Assembly: GCF_027922005.1 (NCBI RefSeq)
Contig: NZ_BSEV01000003.1
Span: forward strand, 248,001-312,000
Origin: Streptosporangium carneum
GTDB lineage: Bacteria; Actinomycetota; Actinomycetes; Streptosporangiales; Streptosporangiaceae
Direction: 5' to 3'
DNA: 64,000 nucleotides
Shown: positions 9,447-17,556 of the stretch, piece by piece
Layout: every line of letters begins with the position of its first letter
Numbering within the stretch: the stretch's first letter is position 1
The notes under the pieces: generated by a model
Told to the model about the DNA's origin: nothing
Database searches by the model: none
What the model saw: the letters and a program-made list of their open reading frames with translations, nothing else
Program-made: the position numbers and the translations under genes

Positions 9447-11504
9447 TTGCGAGTCCTGGCCGTTGTCCCCGCCCGTGGAGGTTCGGCGGGCGTCCCGTTG
9501 AAGAACCTGGCCGCGGTGGGCGGCACTCCCCTGGTCGCCCGTGCGGTGAAGGCCTGCCTGCGGGCCGAGCTGATCGACGAGGTGGTGGTCAGCACCGACC
9601 ACCAGGGGATCGCCGAAGTGGCACGCGGGGCAGGGGCGACCGTGATCGAGCGGCCCGAGGAGCTGAGCGGTTCGACGGCCTCCAGCGAGTCGGCCGTCCT
9701 GCACGTCCTCGACCACCTCCCGGACACCCCGGACGTGGTCATCCTGGTGCAGTGCACCAGCGCGTTCATCGACCCGGCCGACCTCGACAGCGCGATCGTC
9801 AAGGTCCTCGACGGCACCGCGGACGTGGTGTTCTCCGGCCTGGAGACGCACGAGTTCCTGTGGAACACCGCCGGAGCGGGCGTCAACCACGACCCGGCCC
9901 ACCGGCCGCGCCGCCAGGACCGCGAGCCGGACTTCCGCGAGACCGGCGCCTTCTACGTGATGCGCACCGAAGGCCTGCGCGAGCACGGGCACCGCTTCTT
10001 CGGCGCCGTCACCGTGCAGCCGGTGCCGTCGCGGCACGCCATCGAGATCGACACCCCTGAGGACCTGGAGATCGTCAGGGCGCTGGCGCCGTTCGTCGAC
10101 CGGCCGGAGCCGATCGACGTGGACGCGGTGATCACCGACTTCGACGGGGTGCACACCGACGACCGCGCCTACGTCGACCAGGAGGGCCGCGAGATGGTCG
10201 CGGTCAGCCGCTCCGACGGCATGGGCGTCTCGCTCCTGCGGCGGTCCGGCGTCAAGATCATGATCATGTCGACCGAGCACAACCCGGTGGTCGCCGCCCG
10301 CGCCCGCAAGCTCGGCGTGCCGGTCCTGCAGGGCCTGACCGACAAGCGGACCGTGCTGCGCGACTGGCTGGCCATCGAGGGGATCGACCCGGCCCGCGTC
10401 GCCTACATCGGCAACGACGTCAACGACCTCGGCCCGATGGAGGACGTCGGCTGGCCCGTCACGGTGCCCGACGCCCACCCCAGGGTCCGCGCCGCCGCCA
10501 GGACCGTGCTGACCAGGCCCGGCGGCTTCGGCGCCGTACGGGAGCTGTGCGACCGGGTGCTCGCGGCCCGTCCCGAGCCCGAGGTCGCGCCGCCGGCAGC
10601 CCCCAGGACCGAGCTGCGGCTCACCCCGGTCGCCAAGCCCGTCCAGATCGGCGACGCGCTCGTCGGCGCCGGCCAGCCGGTCTACGTGATCGGCGAGATC
10701 GGCATCAACCACAACGGCGACATCGACATCGCGCGCAGGCTCATCGACGTGGCCGCGGACGCGGGCTGCCAGGCGGTCAAGTTCCAGAAGCGCACGCCGG
10801 AGATCTGCGTGCCGCTGGAGCAGCGCGACCAGATCCGCCAGACGCCGTGGGGCGAGATGACCTACATGGAGTACAAGATCAGGACCGAGTTCGGCCTGGA
10901 CGAGTACACCGAGATCGCCAAGCACTGCCAGGAGCGGGGCCTGCACTGGTTCGCCTCGCCGTGGGACGTGCCGTCGGTCGACTTCCTCGAGTCCATGGAC
11001 GTGGTCACGCACAAGGTCGCCTCGGCGAGCGTGACCGACCTGGAGCTGCTGCGCGCCCTGTCCGCGACCGGCAAGCCGATCATCCTGTCCACCGGCATGT
11101 CCACGCTGGAGGAGATCGACAGGGCGGTGGAGATCCTCGGCACCTCCAAGCTGGTGCTGATGCACGCCACCTCCACCTACCCGCTCCCGCCGGAGGAGGC
11201 CAACCTCCGCACGATCGTCACCCTCCAGGAGCGGTACGGCGTGCCGGTCGGCTACTCGGGTCACGAGCGCGGCCTGCAGATCTCACTGGCCGCGGTGACC
11301 CTGGGCGCGGTGACCGTCGAGCGTCACATCACGCTGGACCGCACCATGTGGGGCTCCGACCACGCCGCCTCACTGGAGCCCTCGGGCCTCGAACACCTGG
11401 TCCGCGACATCCGCATCATCGAGACCGCCCTCGGCGACGGCGTCAAGCGGGTCTTCCCCGGCGAGGAGGCCCCGAAGTCACGGCTGCGCCGGGTGACTGT
11501 ATGA
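9447..11504 (+). CDS. Trifunctional nonulosonate fusion: CMP-sugar synthetase / HAD phosphatase / NeuB-type synthase
   Basis: A 685-residue protein with three enzyme domains in one frame. Residues about 1-225 are a NeuA-type cytidylyltransferase (VVPARGGS followed by PLKN, then STDHQGIAEVA). Residues about 230-385 are a KdsC-like HAD phosphatase (TDFDGVHTDD, SRSDGMG, GNDVNDL). Residues about 400-685 are a NeuB-type synthase barrel (YVIGEIGINHNGD, VKFQKRTPE, STGMSTLEEI, GYSGHERG). The usual C-terminal SAF (antifreeze-like) domain of NeuB is absent. A built-in phosphatase suggests a 9-phosphate route, as in Kdn synthesis from mannose-6-phosphate. The product would be CMP-Kdn or a related CMP-nonulosonate for the neighbouring transferases. 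The start is TTG with GAGGAG upstream. Substrate choice is inference. Confidence 0.85.
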   Translation: MRVLAVVPARGGSAGVPLKNLAAVGGTPLVARAVKACLRAELIDEVVVSTDHQGIAEVARGAGATVIERPEELSGSTASSESAVLHVLDHLPDTPDVVILVQCTSAFIDPADLDSAIVKVLDGTADVVFSGLETHEFLWNTAGAGVNHDPAHRPRRQDREPDFRETGAFYVMRTEGLREHGHRFFGAVTVQPVPSRHAIEIDTPEDLEIVRALAPFVDRPEPIDVDAVITDFDGVHTDDRAYVDQEGREMVAVSRSDGMGVSLLRRSGVKIMIMSTEHNPVVAARARKLGVPVLQGLTDKRTVLRDWLAIEGIDPARVAYIGNDVNDLGPMEDVGWPVTVPDAHPRVRAAARTVLTRPGGFGAVRELCDRVLAARPEPEVAPPAAPRTELRLTPVAKPVQIGDALVGAGQPVYVIGEIGINHNGDIDIARRLIDVAADAGCQAVKFQKRTPEICVPLEQRDQIRQTPWGEMTYMEYKIRTEFGLDEYTEIAKHCQERGLHWFASPWDVPSVDFLESMDVVTHKVASASVTDLELLRALSATGKPIILSTGMSTLEEIDRAVEILGTSKLVLMHATSTYPLPPEEANLRTIVTLQERYGVPVGYSGHERGLQISLAAVTLGAVTVERHITLDRTMWGSDHAASLEPSGLEHLVRDIRIIETALGDGVKRVFPGEEAPKSRLRRVTV

Positions 11505-11507
11505 ATT

Positions 11508-11558
11508 GCTGTGTTCATTGCGACGCCTGACGGCGTCGCGGGGCTTGGGCGCTTTCGG
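11508..11558 (+). terminator. 3' hairpin element, copy A (after the nonulosonate fusion)
   Basis: It starts three bases after the fusion's TGA. A 19-base block, GCTGTGTTCATTGCGACGC (11508-11526), runs into a perfect hairpin (arms 11520-11527 and 11532-11539, loop TGAC), then GGGGCTTGGGCGCT. The same block and hairpin occur at 14236-14291 on the minus strand, again at a gene's stop codon. It probably ends transcription, but the conserved sequence outside the stem is more than a terminator requires. Confidence 0.6.
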
Positions 11559-11675
11559 GCCGGTGTCTTCCCTCGTCGCTCATCCGCTTCGCTCCTTCGC
11601 TCCTCAGTCCAGACACCGGCGCGCCCAAGCCGAAACCCGTCCCGACACCGGGGAGCCGAACGGTTCCCCGGTGTC
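11543..11675 (+). other. Two nested or stacked hairpins in the glycan-locus leader
   Basis: Left arms GCTTGGGCGC (11543-11552) and CCGGTGTC (11560-11567) pair with GACACCGG (11612-11619) and GCGCCCAAGC (11621-11630). The loop is rich in TCGCTC/TTCGCTC. Directly after it is a second perfect hairpin, GACACCGGGGA (11644-11654) with TCCCCGGTGTC (11665-11675). This fills most of the gap before the GT2 gene. It could be an attenuator-like leader or a compound terminator; no gene is seen here. Confidence 0.5.
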
Positions 11676-11824
11676 GAGGAGGGGACGACGCTCGGATATC
11701 GCACCGTCGCCGTGCAGGGGCTTCCCGGGGGCGGCCCCCGGCGGTGTGATCGATTCAGGCAGCGGCCCCGGAGCGGGAACGCCCGGAGGCCTGTGGTGAC
11801 CATCTTCGACAGGGAAAGAAAAAG

Positions 11825-12754
11825 TTGATCAAGTTGTCCGTCGTCGTCCCGGTCAGGGACGCCGAGCTCTACATCTCCGACGCGCTCACCTCGCTGACCA
11901 GGAACGCGCGCAGGGACTTCGAGTTCATCGTGGTTGACGACGGATCGGCGGACGCGACCGGGCAGATCATCGAGGACTTCCGCGACGATCTTCCCGGTCT
12001 CGTCGTGCTGCGCAACGAGACGCCGGTCGGGCTGGCCGACGCCCGCAACCTAGGGGTCTCGCTGGCCTCGGGACGCTACCTGACCTTCATGGACGGCGAC
12101 GACTGGCTGGCTCCCGGCTATCTCGGCGAGCTGGTGGAGGCGATCGAGCGGCTCGGCTGCGACTTCGTCCGGGTCGACCACGTCCAGGTGGAGGGCAGGA
12201 AGCGGGTGATCCACCGGGCGCCGCTGGCGACGCGCGAGGTGGTGCTGAAACCGCGTGAGCACATCATGCCCGTCAGGGTGAAGACGATGGTCGACTACCC
12301 CTACGCCTGGGCCGGGATCTACCGCCGCGACCTGGGCGAGCTGTTGACCTTCCCCGGCCACCTGCACACCGCCGAGGACCGTCCGTGGATCTGGCGGCTG
12401 CACCGCCAGGCGGGCTCGTTCGCCGTGGTGTCGCTGGCGGGGCTGTTCTACCGGAGGATGGTCTCCGGCTCGCTGACCCAGATCGGCGACGCCAGGCAAC
12501 TGCACTTCTTCGACGCCTTCGAGCTGGTGCTGTCCGACCTGGAAGAGGAGTTCGCCCCCAAGGCGGTGCGCACCTTCTGCGCGCTCCTGGCCCACCATCT
12601 GGAGCTGGGCGAGCGTTTCTCCCCAGACCTGCGCGCCCGCTTCGAGAAACGCGGCGCCGACGCCCTCAGGCGGCTGTCCCCCGACCTGCTCGCCGCGGGC
12701 CGCCTGGAGCCGGAACGTGACCAGATCCTGCAGAGGCTGTTGGAGGTCCGATGA
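11825..12754 (+). CDS. Family 2 glycosyltransferase (GT-A fold)
   Basis: A 309-residue inverting glycosyltransferase. The N-terminal GT2 signature KLSVVVPVRDAELYI opens the Rossmann-like fold. VVDDGSAD is the nucleotide-binding loop and FMDGDDWL near residue 95 carries the metal-binding DXD. The C-terminal third is helical without membrane spans, so the enzyme is probably soluble or peripheral. The start is TTG with AGGGAAAG upstream. Its stop overlaps the next start as ATGA, implying translational coupling to the polysialyltransferase-like protein. It probably adds a linker or side sugar to the polymer; donor and acceptor are unknown. Confidence 0.85.
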   Translation: MIKLSVVVPVRDAELYISDALTSLTRNARRDFEFIVVDDGSADATGQIIEDFRDDLPGLVVLRNETPVGLADARNLGVSLASGRYLTFMDGDDWLAPGYLGELVEAIERLGCDFVRVDHVQVEGRKRVIHRAPLATREVVLKPREHIMPVRVKTMVDYPYAWAGIYRRDLGELLTFPGHLHTAEDRPWIWRLHRQAGSFAVVSLAGLFYRRMVSGSLTQIGDARQLHFFDAFELVLSDLEEEFAPKAVRTFCALLAHHLELGERFSPDLRARFEKRGADALRRLSPDLLAAGRLEPERDQILQRLLEVR

Positions 12755-14037
12755 CACAGTTGTTCTACGCCTCGACCCTGTTCGGCGCGATGACGCTGGC
12801 GGCCGCGATCGACGAGGGCCGTTTCGGGCCGCACCGGGGACGCAGGATCCTGCTGGTCTCCAACAACGCGGCCATCCCGGAGATCACCCCGTCCCTGGAC
12901 CAGGCCCCCGGCTTCGCGGCGCTGCGACCGCGCTTCGACGAGGTGTGGTCGTGGAACGACATCGTGGCGCCGTTGCACCCGTCCGACTGGAAGGCCCGCA
13001 TCATCGAGGTCCCGATGCTGGCCCGCCTGCTGCGCTCCCACCTCTCCCTCGACGAGGGGCCGGACGAGCTGGTCCTGGAGTCCATCGCGGTGCCGCCGGC
13101 CAGGACCATCGCCGGCCTGGTCAAGGACTGCCCGATCACGGTCTACTCCGACGGCCTGATGAGCTACGGCCCGACCCGCGACCCCCTCCCCCAGGAGATC
13201 TCGGGGCGGATCACCCGTCTGCTCCACCTCGACCTCGTGCCGGGCCTGTCGCCGCTGTTGCTCTCCGAGTACGGGGTGCCCGCCCAGACCCTGCCCGACC
13301 AGGCGTTCCTCCGGGTGATCGGGCAGGCGGAGGAGCACGCGCGCGGCACCGAGGGCCTCGCCTCGGGACAGGCGATGATCCTCGGCCAGTACCTGTCCGC
13401 GCTCGACATCGTCACCCCCGAGGAGGAGGCCGGGCTCCACGCCGACATGCTGCGAGGTCTGGCGGCCAGGGGATTTCGCACCGTGCTGTTCAAGCCGCAC
13501 CCCGCGGGCGGGCGGCGTCACGCGCAGCAGCTCCGCGAGACCGCCGGAGAGCTGGGAGTGACGCTGACGGTCGTGGGCGAGACCGTCCCCGCGGAGTCGT
13601 GCTTCGCCGCGCTCAGGCCGGAGCTGGTGGTCGGGTGCTTCTCCACGGCCCTGATCACCGCCCGGCAGCACTTCGGCCTGCCGGTGGCGGCGGTCGGGGG
13701 CGAGACGGTCCTGGAGCGGCTGTCTCCGTACGAGAACAGCAACCGGATCCCGGTCACGATCACCGACGCCCTGCTTCCGCGCCTCTCCCCTGACGGGTCA
13801 CTGCGGGAGCCGCCGACGGTCGATCTCCAGGAGCTGGTCAGCGCCGTGGGCTACTGCATGCAGAGCGGCTCCCATCCGGGACTGCGCGAGCGGACAGCCG
13901 CCTACCTGGACGCCAACGGCCCCGCCCGTTACTTCAAGCGACAGCGCCTGACCGCGCTCGAACTGGTCTCCCCGGCCGCCACGGACTCCAGCCCCCTGGG
14001 CAAGCTCCGCCGCCGCCTCTCCAGAGCCCTCTCCTGA
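12751..14037 (+). CDS. Alpha-2,8-polysialyltransferase-family protein
   Basis: A 428-residue protein resembling the polysialyltransferase family (PF07388). It begins LFYASTLFGAMTLAAAI, a GT-B first strand. Motifs reminiscent of bacterial sialyltransferases are visible: a D/E-D/E-G-like SDGL (about 133), the HP motif FKPHP (about 250), and a serine motif CFSTAL (about 298). There is no signal peptide or membrane span. It is coupled to the GT2 gene by an ATGA overlap and lies downstream of the CMP-nonulosonate fusion. It is therefore a good candidate for polymerising the nonulosonic acid at the membrane's inner face. The linkage made cannot be read from sequence. Confidence 0.75.
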   Translation: MTQLFYASTLFGAMTLAAAIDEGRFGPHRGRRILLVSNNAAIPEITPSLDQAPGFAALRPRFDEVWSWNDIVAPLHPSDWKARIIEVPMLARLLRSHLSLDEGPDELVLESIAVPPARTIAGLVKDCPITVYSDGLMSYGPTRDPLPQEISGRITRLLHLDLVPGLSPLLLSEYGVPAQTLPDQAFLRVIGQAEEHARGTEGLASGQAMILGQYLSALDIVTPEEEAGLHADMLRGLAARGFRTVLFKPHPAGGRRHAQQLRETAGELGVTLTVVGETVPAESCFAALRPELVVGCFSTALITARQHFGLPVAAVGGETVLERLSPYENSNRIPVTITDALLPRLSPDGSLREPPTVDLQELVSAVGYCMQSGSHPGLRERTAAYLDANGPARYFKRQRLTALELVSPAATDSSPLGKLRRRLSRALS

Positions 14038-14235
14038 CTGCGTGTCCCCGTCGGCGTGCTCCCGCGATCACGCCTTCGGGGCCGGCGCCCCACCGTCGCG
14101 CGGGGGGCGACCCCGAACACCGCCGGTGCGTCGAGACGGCGCGCCCCGCCCGGCCTCGACAAACGAGACCCGTCGAAGGCACACCCATGTCGAACAGCCA
14201 CCCGCCCCCGAGTGTTCCCGCCCGGGAGCGAAAGT

Positions 14236-14291
14236 GGTTTCGGCTTGGGAGCGCCCAGGCCCGCGACGCGCAGCGTCGCAATGAACACAGC
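14236..14291 (-). terminator. 3' hairpin element, copy B (after the DUF6716-like gene)
   Basis: On the minus strand the 19-base block GCTGTGTTCATTGCGACGC (14291-14273) begins inside the stop codon. It is followed by the hairpin GCGACGC / GCGTCGC (14263-14279), then GGGCCTGGGCGCTCCCAAGCC. Against copy A it matches at both flanks but lacks the roughly 90-base inner hairpin seen at 11553-11620. The remaining sequence to 14040 is GC-rich without a recognisable gene. Confidence 0.6.
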
Positions 14292-15490
14292 TAGAAGGCG
14301 CCCAGGTAGCGGCGCATTCTTCGCTTGGCCCGGTAGCCGACACGCAGCACCTTGGGCGGCACCTCGACGCGCAGGCGGGCTCTGCGGCGGGCGGCGGCGT
14401 GCTGGGGGCCGTCGAGCAGGGACTTGGCGGGGATGAGGCGTCCTGAGCGGGCCTGGCCGACCAGGGCGACCATCCGGGAGACCCAGTCGCTGTCTCCGGC
14501 GGGGTGGAAGTAGTTCGCCTGGCACCAGGCTTCGTCCGGGGTCAGGAAGCGGCCCTCCGCCACGTCCTCCAGGGTGCCGAGCAGGCCGCTGTTCTCGAAG
14601 ACCAGGTTGATCATCTCGGCGCTGACGCCGAAGTCCGACAGCACCAGCAGCGGCACCGACTGGGCGATCGCCTCGAGGGCGGCGGTGGAGCTGACGGTGA
14701 CGAACCCGGCCGCGTGGGCCAGGTGCTCGTGCATGGGTCCGACGGCGAAACGCACCGCGTCAGGACGGACGTGCCCCTCGGTGACCAGTGACTGCCACAG
14801 GCGCTGGTAGTGGTGGCGCTCGTTGTGGGTCTGGCGCTCGGTGTCCAGCGCGCGGAGTTTGACCACCACGTCCAGGTCGGGGCGCCGCTCGGCCAGGGCG
14901 GCCAGGGCGAGCAGGATCCGCTCGCGCTCCTCCCTGCGTTTGGGCACCTTGGCCTGGGTGGCGAACACGACGCGGTTGCGCGGCCCCGTGACGGGGACCT
15001 CCTGGCCGTTGTGGAGGAACGGCAGCCGGGTGAGGCCGATCGCCCCGCCGCCGCCCAGGTCCCTGCCGATCGCCGTGAACTCCTCGACCTCCCGCCCGCT
15101 GTGCAGGACGAACAGGTCGCATCCGCTGCGGAAGAGCCATGCCTTCTCGGTCGCCGGGATGGAGATCCCCGGCAGGCCGGACACGAAGACCGGCCTCGGT
15201 TCAAGACCCGCCAGCACCTCGCTGACCAGCACGTCCACCACAGGCCCCGTGCAGGCGACCAGGACAGCGTCCGGCCTGAACCGCTCCGCCGCCCTGCGCA
15301 GCGCTCTGGCGGACAACACGGGCGGGTCGGTGGCCGCGCCTGCCACCGCCGCGTGGATCTGGGCCGCGGAGGGCGTGATGGGGGTGCGGATCACCGTCAG
15401 CTCCGCCGTACAGCCGGAGGGCAGGCTCTCCAGCAGGTAGGCGGCCCACTTCAGGTAGGAATCCGAGTCGGCCACGGCCAGGACCTTCAA
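14291..15490 (-). CDS. DUF6716-like putative glycosyltransferase
   Basis: A 399-residue protein resembling the group annotated as DUF6716 putative glycosyltransferase (from memory of the family). It begins LKVLAVADSDSYLKWAAYLL and has a two-lobe GT-B look: a first Rossmann half to about residue 150, ISIPATEKAWLFRSGCDLFVLHS in the middle, and a second half with VVFATQAKVPKRREER and VTVSSTAALEA. The TTG start overlaps the upstream gene's TGA (TTGA) and has GGAG eight bases before it. There are no membrane spans. It is co-transcribed with the polysialyltransferase-like gene at 15487, so it probably serves the same surface polymer. Confidence 0.7.
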   Translation of the reverse strand: MKVLAVADSDSYLKWAAYLLESLPSGCTAELTVIRTPITPSAAQIHAAVAGAATDPPVLSARALRRAAERFRPDAVLVACTGPVVDVLVSEVLAGLEPRPVFVSGLPGISIPATEKAWLFRSGCDLFVLHSGREVEEFTAIGRDLGGGGAIGLTRLPFLHNGQEVPVTGPRNRVVFATQAKVPKRREERERILLALAALAERRPDLDVVVKLRALDTERQTHNERHHYQRLWQSLVTEGHVRPDAVRFAVGPMHEHLAHAAGFVTVSSTAALEAIAQSVPLLVLSDFGVSAEMINLVFENSGLLGTLEDVAEGRFLTPDEAWCQANYFHPAGDSDWVSRMVALVGQARSGRLIPAKSLLDGPQHAAARRRARLRVEVPPKVLRVGYRAKRRMRRYLGAF

Positions 15491-16524
15491 CCTGTGACTC
15501 CAGTGTCGTGATGGGCGAACATCGAAAGGTGGGAACGGAGGGAGGGAGCCGCCTGGGCGGTCCACCACTCGTCGGGGACGTCCACGGTCTCCACGGCGAC
15601 GCCGCGGGCCGACAGCAGGACGCGCAGGGAGGTGACCGCGGTCGACGGCAGGCTCAGCACCCGCTGTTCCGCGGCCAGGCCCCGCAGGGTCATCTCGGCG
15701 GGGGCTCCGCCGTCGTAGACGGTGATCCCGGGTTGTTCCCTGACCCGGGCGAGATCGTCTGGGTCCTCCCTGCGGTGCGGGAAGTAGGCCACGGGTTCGG
15801 TTGAGCCGAGTCCCGCCAGCCAGGTGAAGTAGCGGTCGCGGTGGATGAGGCCGTTGCGGACCAGCGAGGTGCCGAGGACGACGGTGCGCTCCCGGGGCCC
15901 CGGCCCGCGCAGGGGCTGCGACCTGAGCCACGCGAAGTCGTGGGTGACGAGTTCGGCCCCCCTGTCGCGTACGGCCTGCGCCAGCTCCGCGGGGACGGGC
16001 AGCGCCGTGAAGACCGACAGCCGCCCCGCGCGCGCCGCGGCCCTCAGTCGCAGACCGGCGGCGACGCCGAGCGCCTTCCTGAGCGGGCTCGCCGTGGCCC
16101 TCGCTCTCAGCAGCGGCGTCCAGGCGCGCCCGGTGAGCAGTTCCAGGAGCCTGATCGTGGCCAGGCCGTCGTCGACGATCACGATTCGTCCGGGAAGGGC
16201 GGTGAGCCAGCCCGCCTGGACCTTGCCGGAGAAGGCGTCGCCGACCGCCCAGCTCACACCCCGGTGCGGCCTGGGCATCTCGGGGGCCGGCATGGCGAGT
16301 TCGAGGCCGTCGGGCGGGCCGAGCCTGGCGATCTCGCGGCGGGTGACGGCGAGCGGTCGCAGCTTGGCCCTGGGGATCACTCTGGCATGGGCGCCGAGCA
16401 ACCCCGCGTGGTGGGCCTCCACGGCGCAGAGCATCTGCAGCGGGGACTCCACCCAGGCAATGGCCGAACCCTGCTCCCGCGCGTGGTCTCGACCGTCCTC
16501 CACGCCGGGCGATGACCCGTTCAC
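15487..16524 (-). CDS. Second sialyltransferase-like glycosyltransferase
   Basis: A 345-residue protein. After a short leader it reads IAWVESPLQMLCAVEAHHAG, the opening seen in GT52/polysialyltransferase-like proteins (TPLQ-type first strand). Later motifs fit that class: IVIVDDGLATI (acidic-Gly motif), VAYFPHRRED (His-Pro-type region) and LSLPSTAVTSL (serine motif). I placed the start at GTG 16524 with GTGAGG upstream; upstream in-frame sequence is rich in improbable residues. It forms a two-gene unit with 14291 that converges on the fusion-GT2-polyST unit. A role as initiating or side-branch nonulosonic-acid transferase is inference. Confidence 0.65.
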   Translation of the reverse strand: MNGSSPGVEDGRDHAREQGSAIAWVESPLQMLCAVEAHHAGLLGAHARVIPRAKLRPLAVTRREIARLGPPDGLELAMPAPEMPRPHRGVSWAVGDAFSGKVQAGWLTALPGRIVIVDDGLATIRLLELLTGRAWTPLLRARATASPLRKALGVAAGLRLRAAARAGRLSVFTALPVPAELAQAVRDRGAELVTHDFAWLRSQPLRGPGPRERTVVLGTSLVRNGLIHRDRYFTWLAGLGSTEPVAYFPHRREDPDDLARVREQPGITVYDGGAPAEMTLRGLAAEQRVLSLPSTAVTSLRVLLSARGVAVETVDVPDEWWTAQAAPSLRSHLSMFAHHDTGVTG

Positions 16525-16624
16525 GACTGCCTCACCGTAACCCGGATGTCTTACAGGCCTGGGAACTGCGGGTGAACACCCGAATACACCCACTTGCGGG
16601 GCCAACAACAGGCGATCTACGGTG

Positions 16625-16647
16625 GTGTACGAAACCGTTTCGTACAC
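16625..16647. promoter_or_regulatory. Perfect palindromic operator ahead of the SDR-TetR pair
   Basis: Arms GTGTACGAAAC (16625-16635) and GTTTCGTACAC (16637-16647) around a single central C. It lies 25-47 bases before the SDR start. The pair includes a TetR gene, so this is the likely autoregulatory TetR operator. Confidence 0.7.
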
Positions 16648-16671
16648 CCACCCTCCTCGTAGGAGTGAATC

Positions 16672-17535
16672 GTGTGGACTCTTGATGACATTCCCGACCT
16701 CACTGGTTTCACCGCGCTGGTCACCGGCGCCAACAGCGGGATCGGGTTGCCGACCGCCTTGCACCTGGCCAGGCGCGGCGCCCGGGTGGTCATGACCGCA
16801 CGCGAACAGACGAGGGGGCAAGGGGCGCTCGACGCGATCAGGACGGCGGTTCCCGGCGGCGAGGTCGAGCTCAGGCTTCTCGACCTCGCCGACCTCGGCT
16901 CGGTACGGGCGTTCGCCGACGGCTTCGACGAGCCGCTGGACCTGCTGGTCAACAACGCGGGCATCGGCATGATCTCCCGGCAGACCACAGCCGACGGCTT
17001 CGAGATGCAGTTCGGCACCAACCATCTGGGCCACTTCGCACTGACCGGCCTGCTACTGCCCCACCTGCTGGCCAGGCCAGGGGCCCGGGTCGTCACGGTC
17101 TCCAGCGACGCGCACAGCCTGGGCAGGATCGACTTCGACAACCTGGGCCTCGAACGCGGCTACGGGCGTGTCTCCGCCTACAGCAGGTCCAAGCTCGCCA
17201 ACCTGCTGTTCACACTGGAGCTCCAGCGCCGGGCGCGAGGGAGGCTGCTCGGCCTGGCCACCCACCCCGGCGCGACGGCGACCGGCATCATGGGGAAGGG
17301 GTGGGTGGCAAGGCCCGTCGGCGCCCTCATGCGCCTGCTGCTCCAGCCGGCGGAGAAGGGGGCGATCCCCTCTCTCTACGCCGCCACCTCTCCCCACGCG
17401 ACCGGCGGCCTGTTCGTCGGCCCAGGCCCGAAGGCGCTGACCCCCTCGGCGAGGGCACGGGACGAGAGCCTGGCACGGCGGCTGTGGGAGACCTCGGAAG
17501 ACCTCACGGGCGTACGATTCAAAGTGATCACGTAG
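16672..17535 (+). CDS. Short-chain dehydrogenase/reductase
   Basis: A 287-residue NAD(P)-dependent SDR. TGANSGIG near residue 20 is the cofactor-binding Gly motif, NNAG follows at about 101-104, and VTVSS with YSRSK supplies the catalytic Ser and Tyr-x3-Lys. The overall pattern (insert LGHFALTGLLLPHL, late PGATATGIMGKG) matches the protochlorophyllide reductase / retinol dehydrogenase-like branch. The start is GTG with GTAGGAG upstream. The TetR gene follows after about 20 bases, so the regulator probably controls this enzyme through the palindrome at 16625. The substrate is not predictable. Confidence 0.87.
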   Translation: MWTLDDIPDLTGFTALVTGANSGIGLPTALHLARRGARVVMTAREQTRGQGALDAIRTAVPGGEVELRLLDLADLGSVRAFADGFDEPLDLLVNNAGIGMISRQTTADGFEMQFGTNHLGHFALTGLLLPHLLARPGARVVTVSSDAHSLGRIDFDNLGLERGYGRVSAYSRSKLANLLFTLELQRRARGRLLGLATHPGATATGIMGKGWVARPVGALMRLLLQPAEKGAIPSLYAATSPHATGGLFVGPGPKALTPSARARDESLARRLWETSEDLTGVRFKVIT

Positions 17536-17556
17536 CCGTCAGTCACCGGAGGCACC

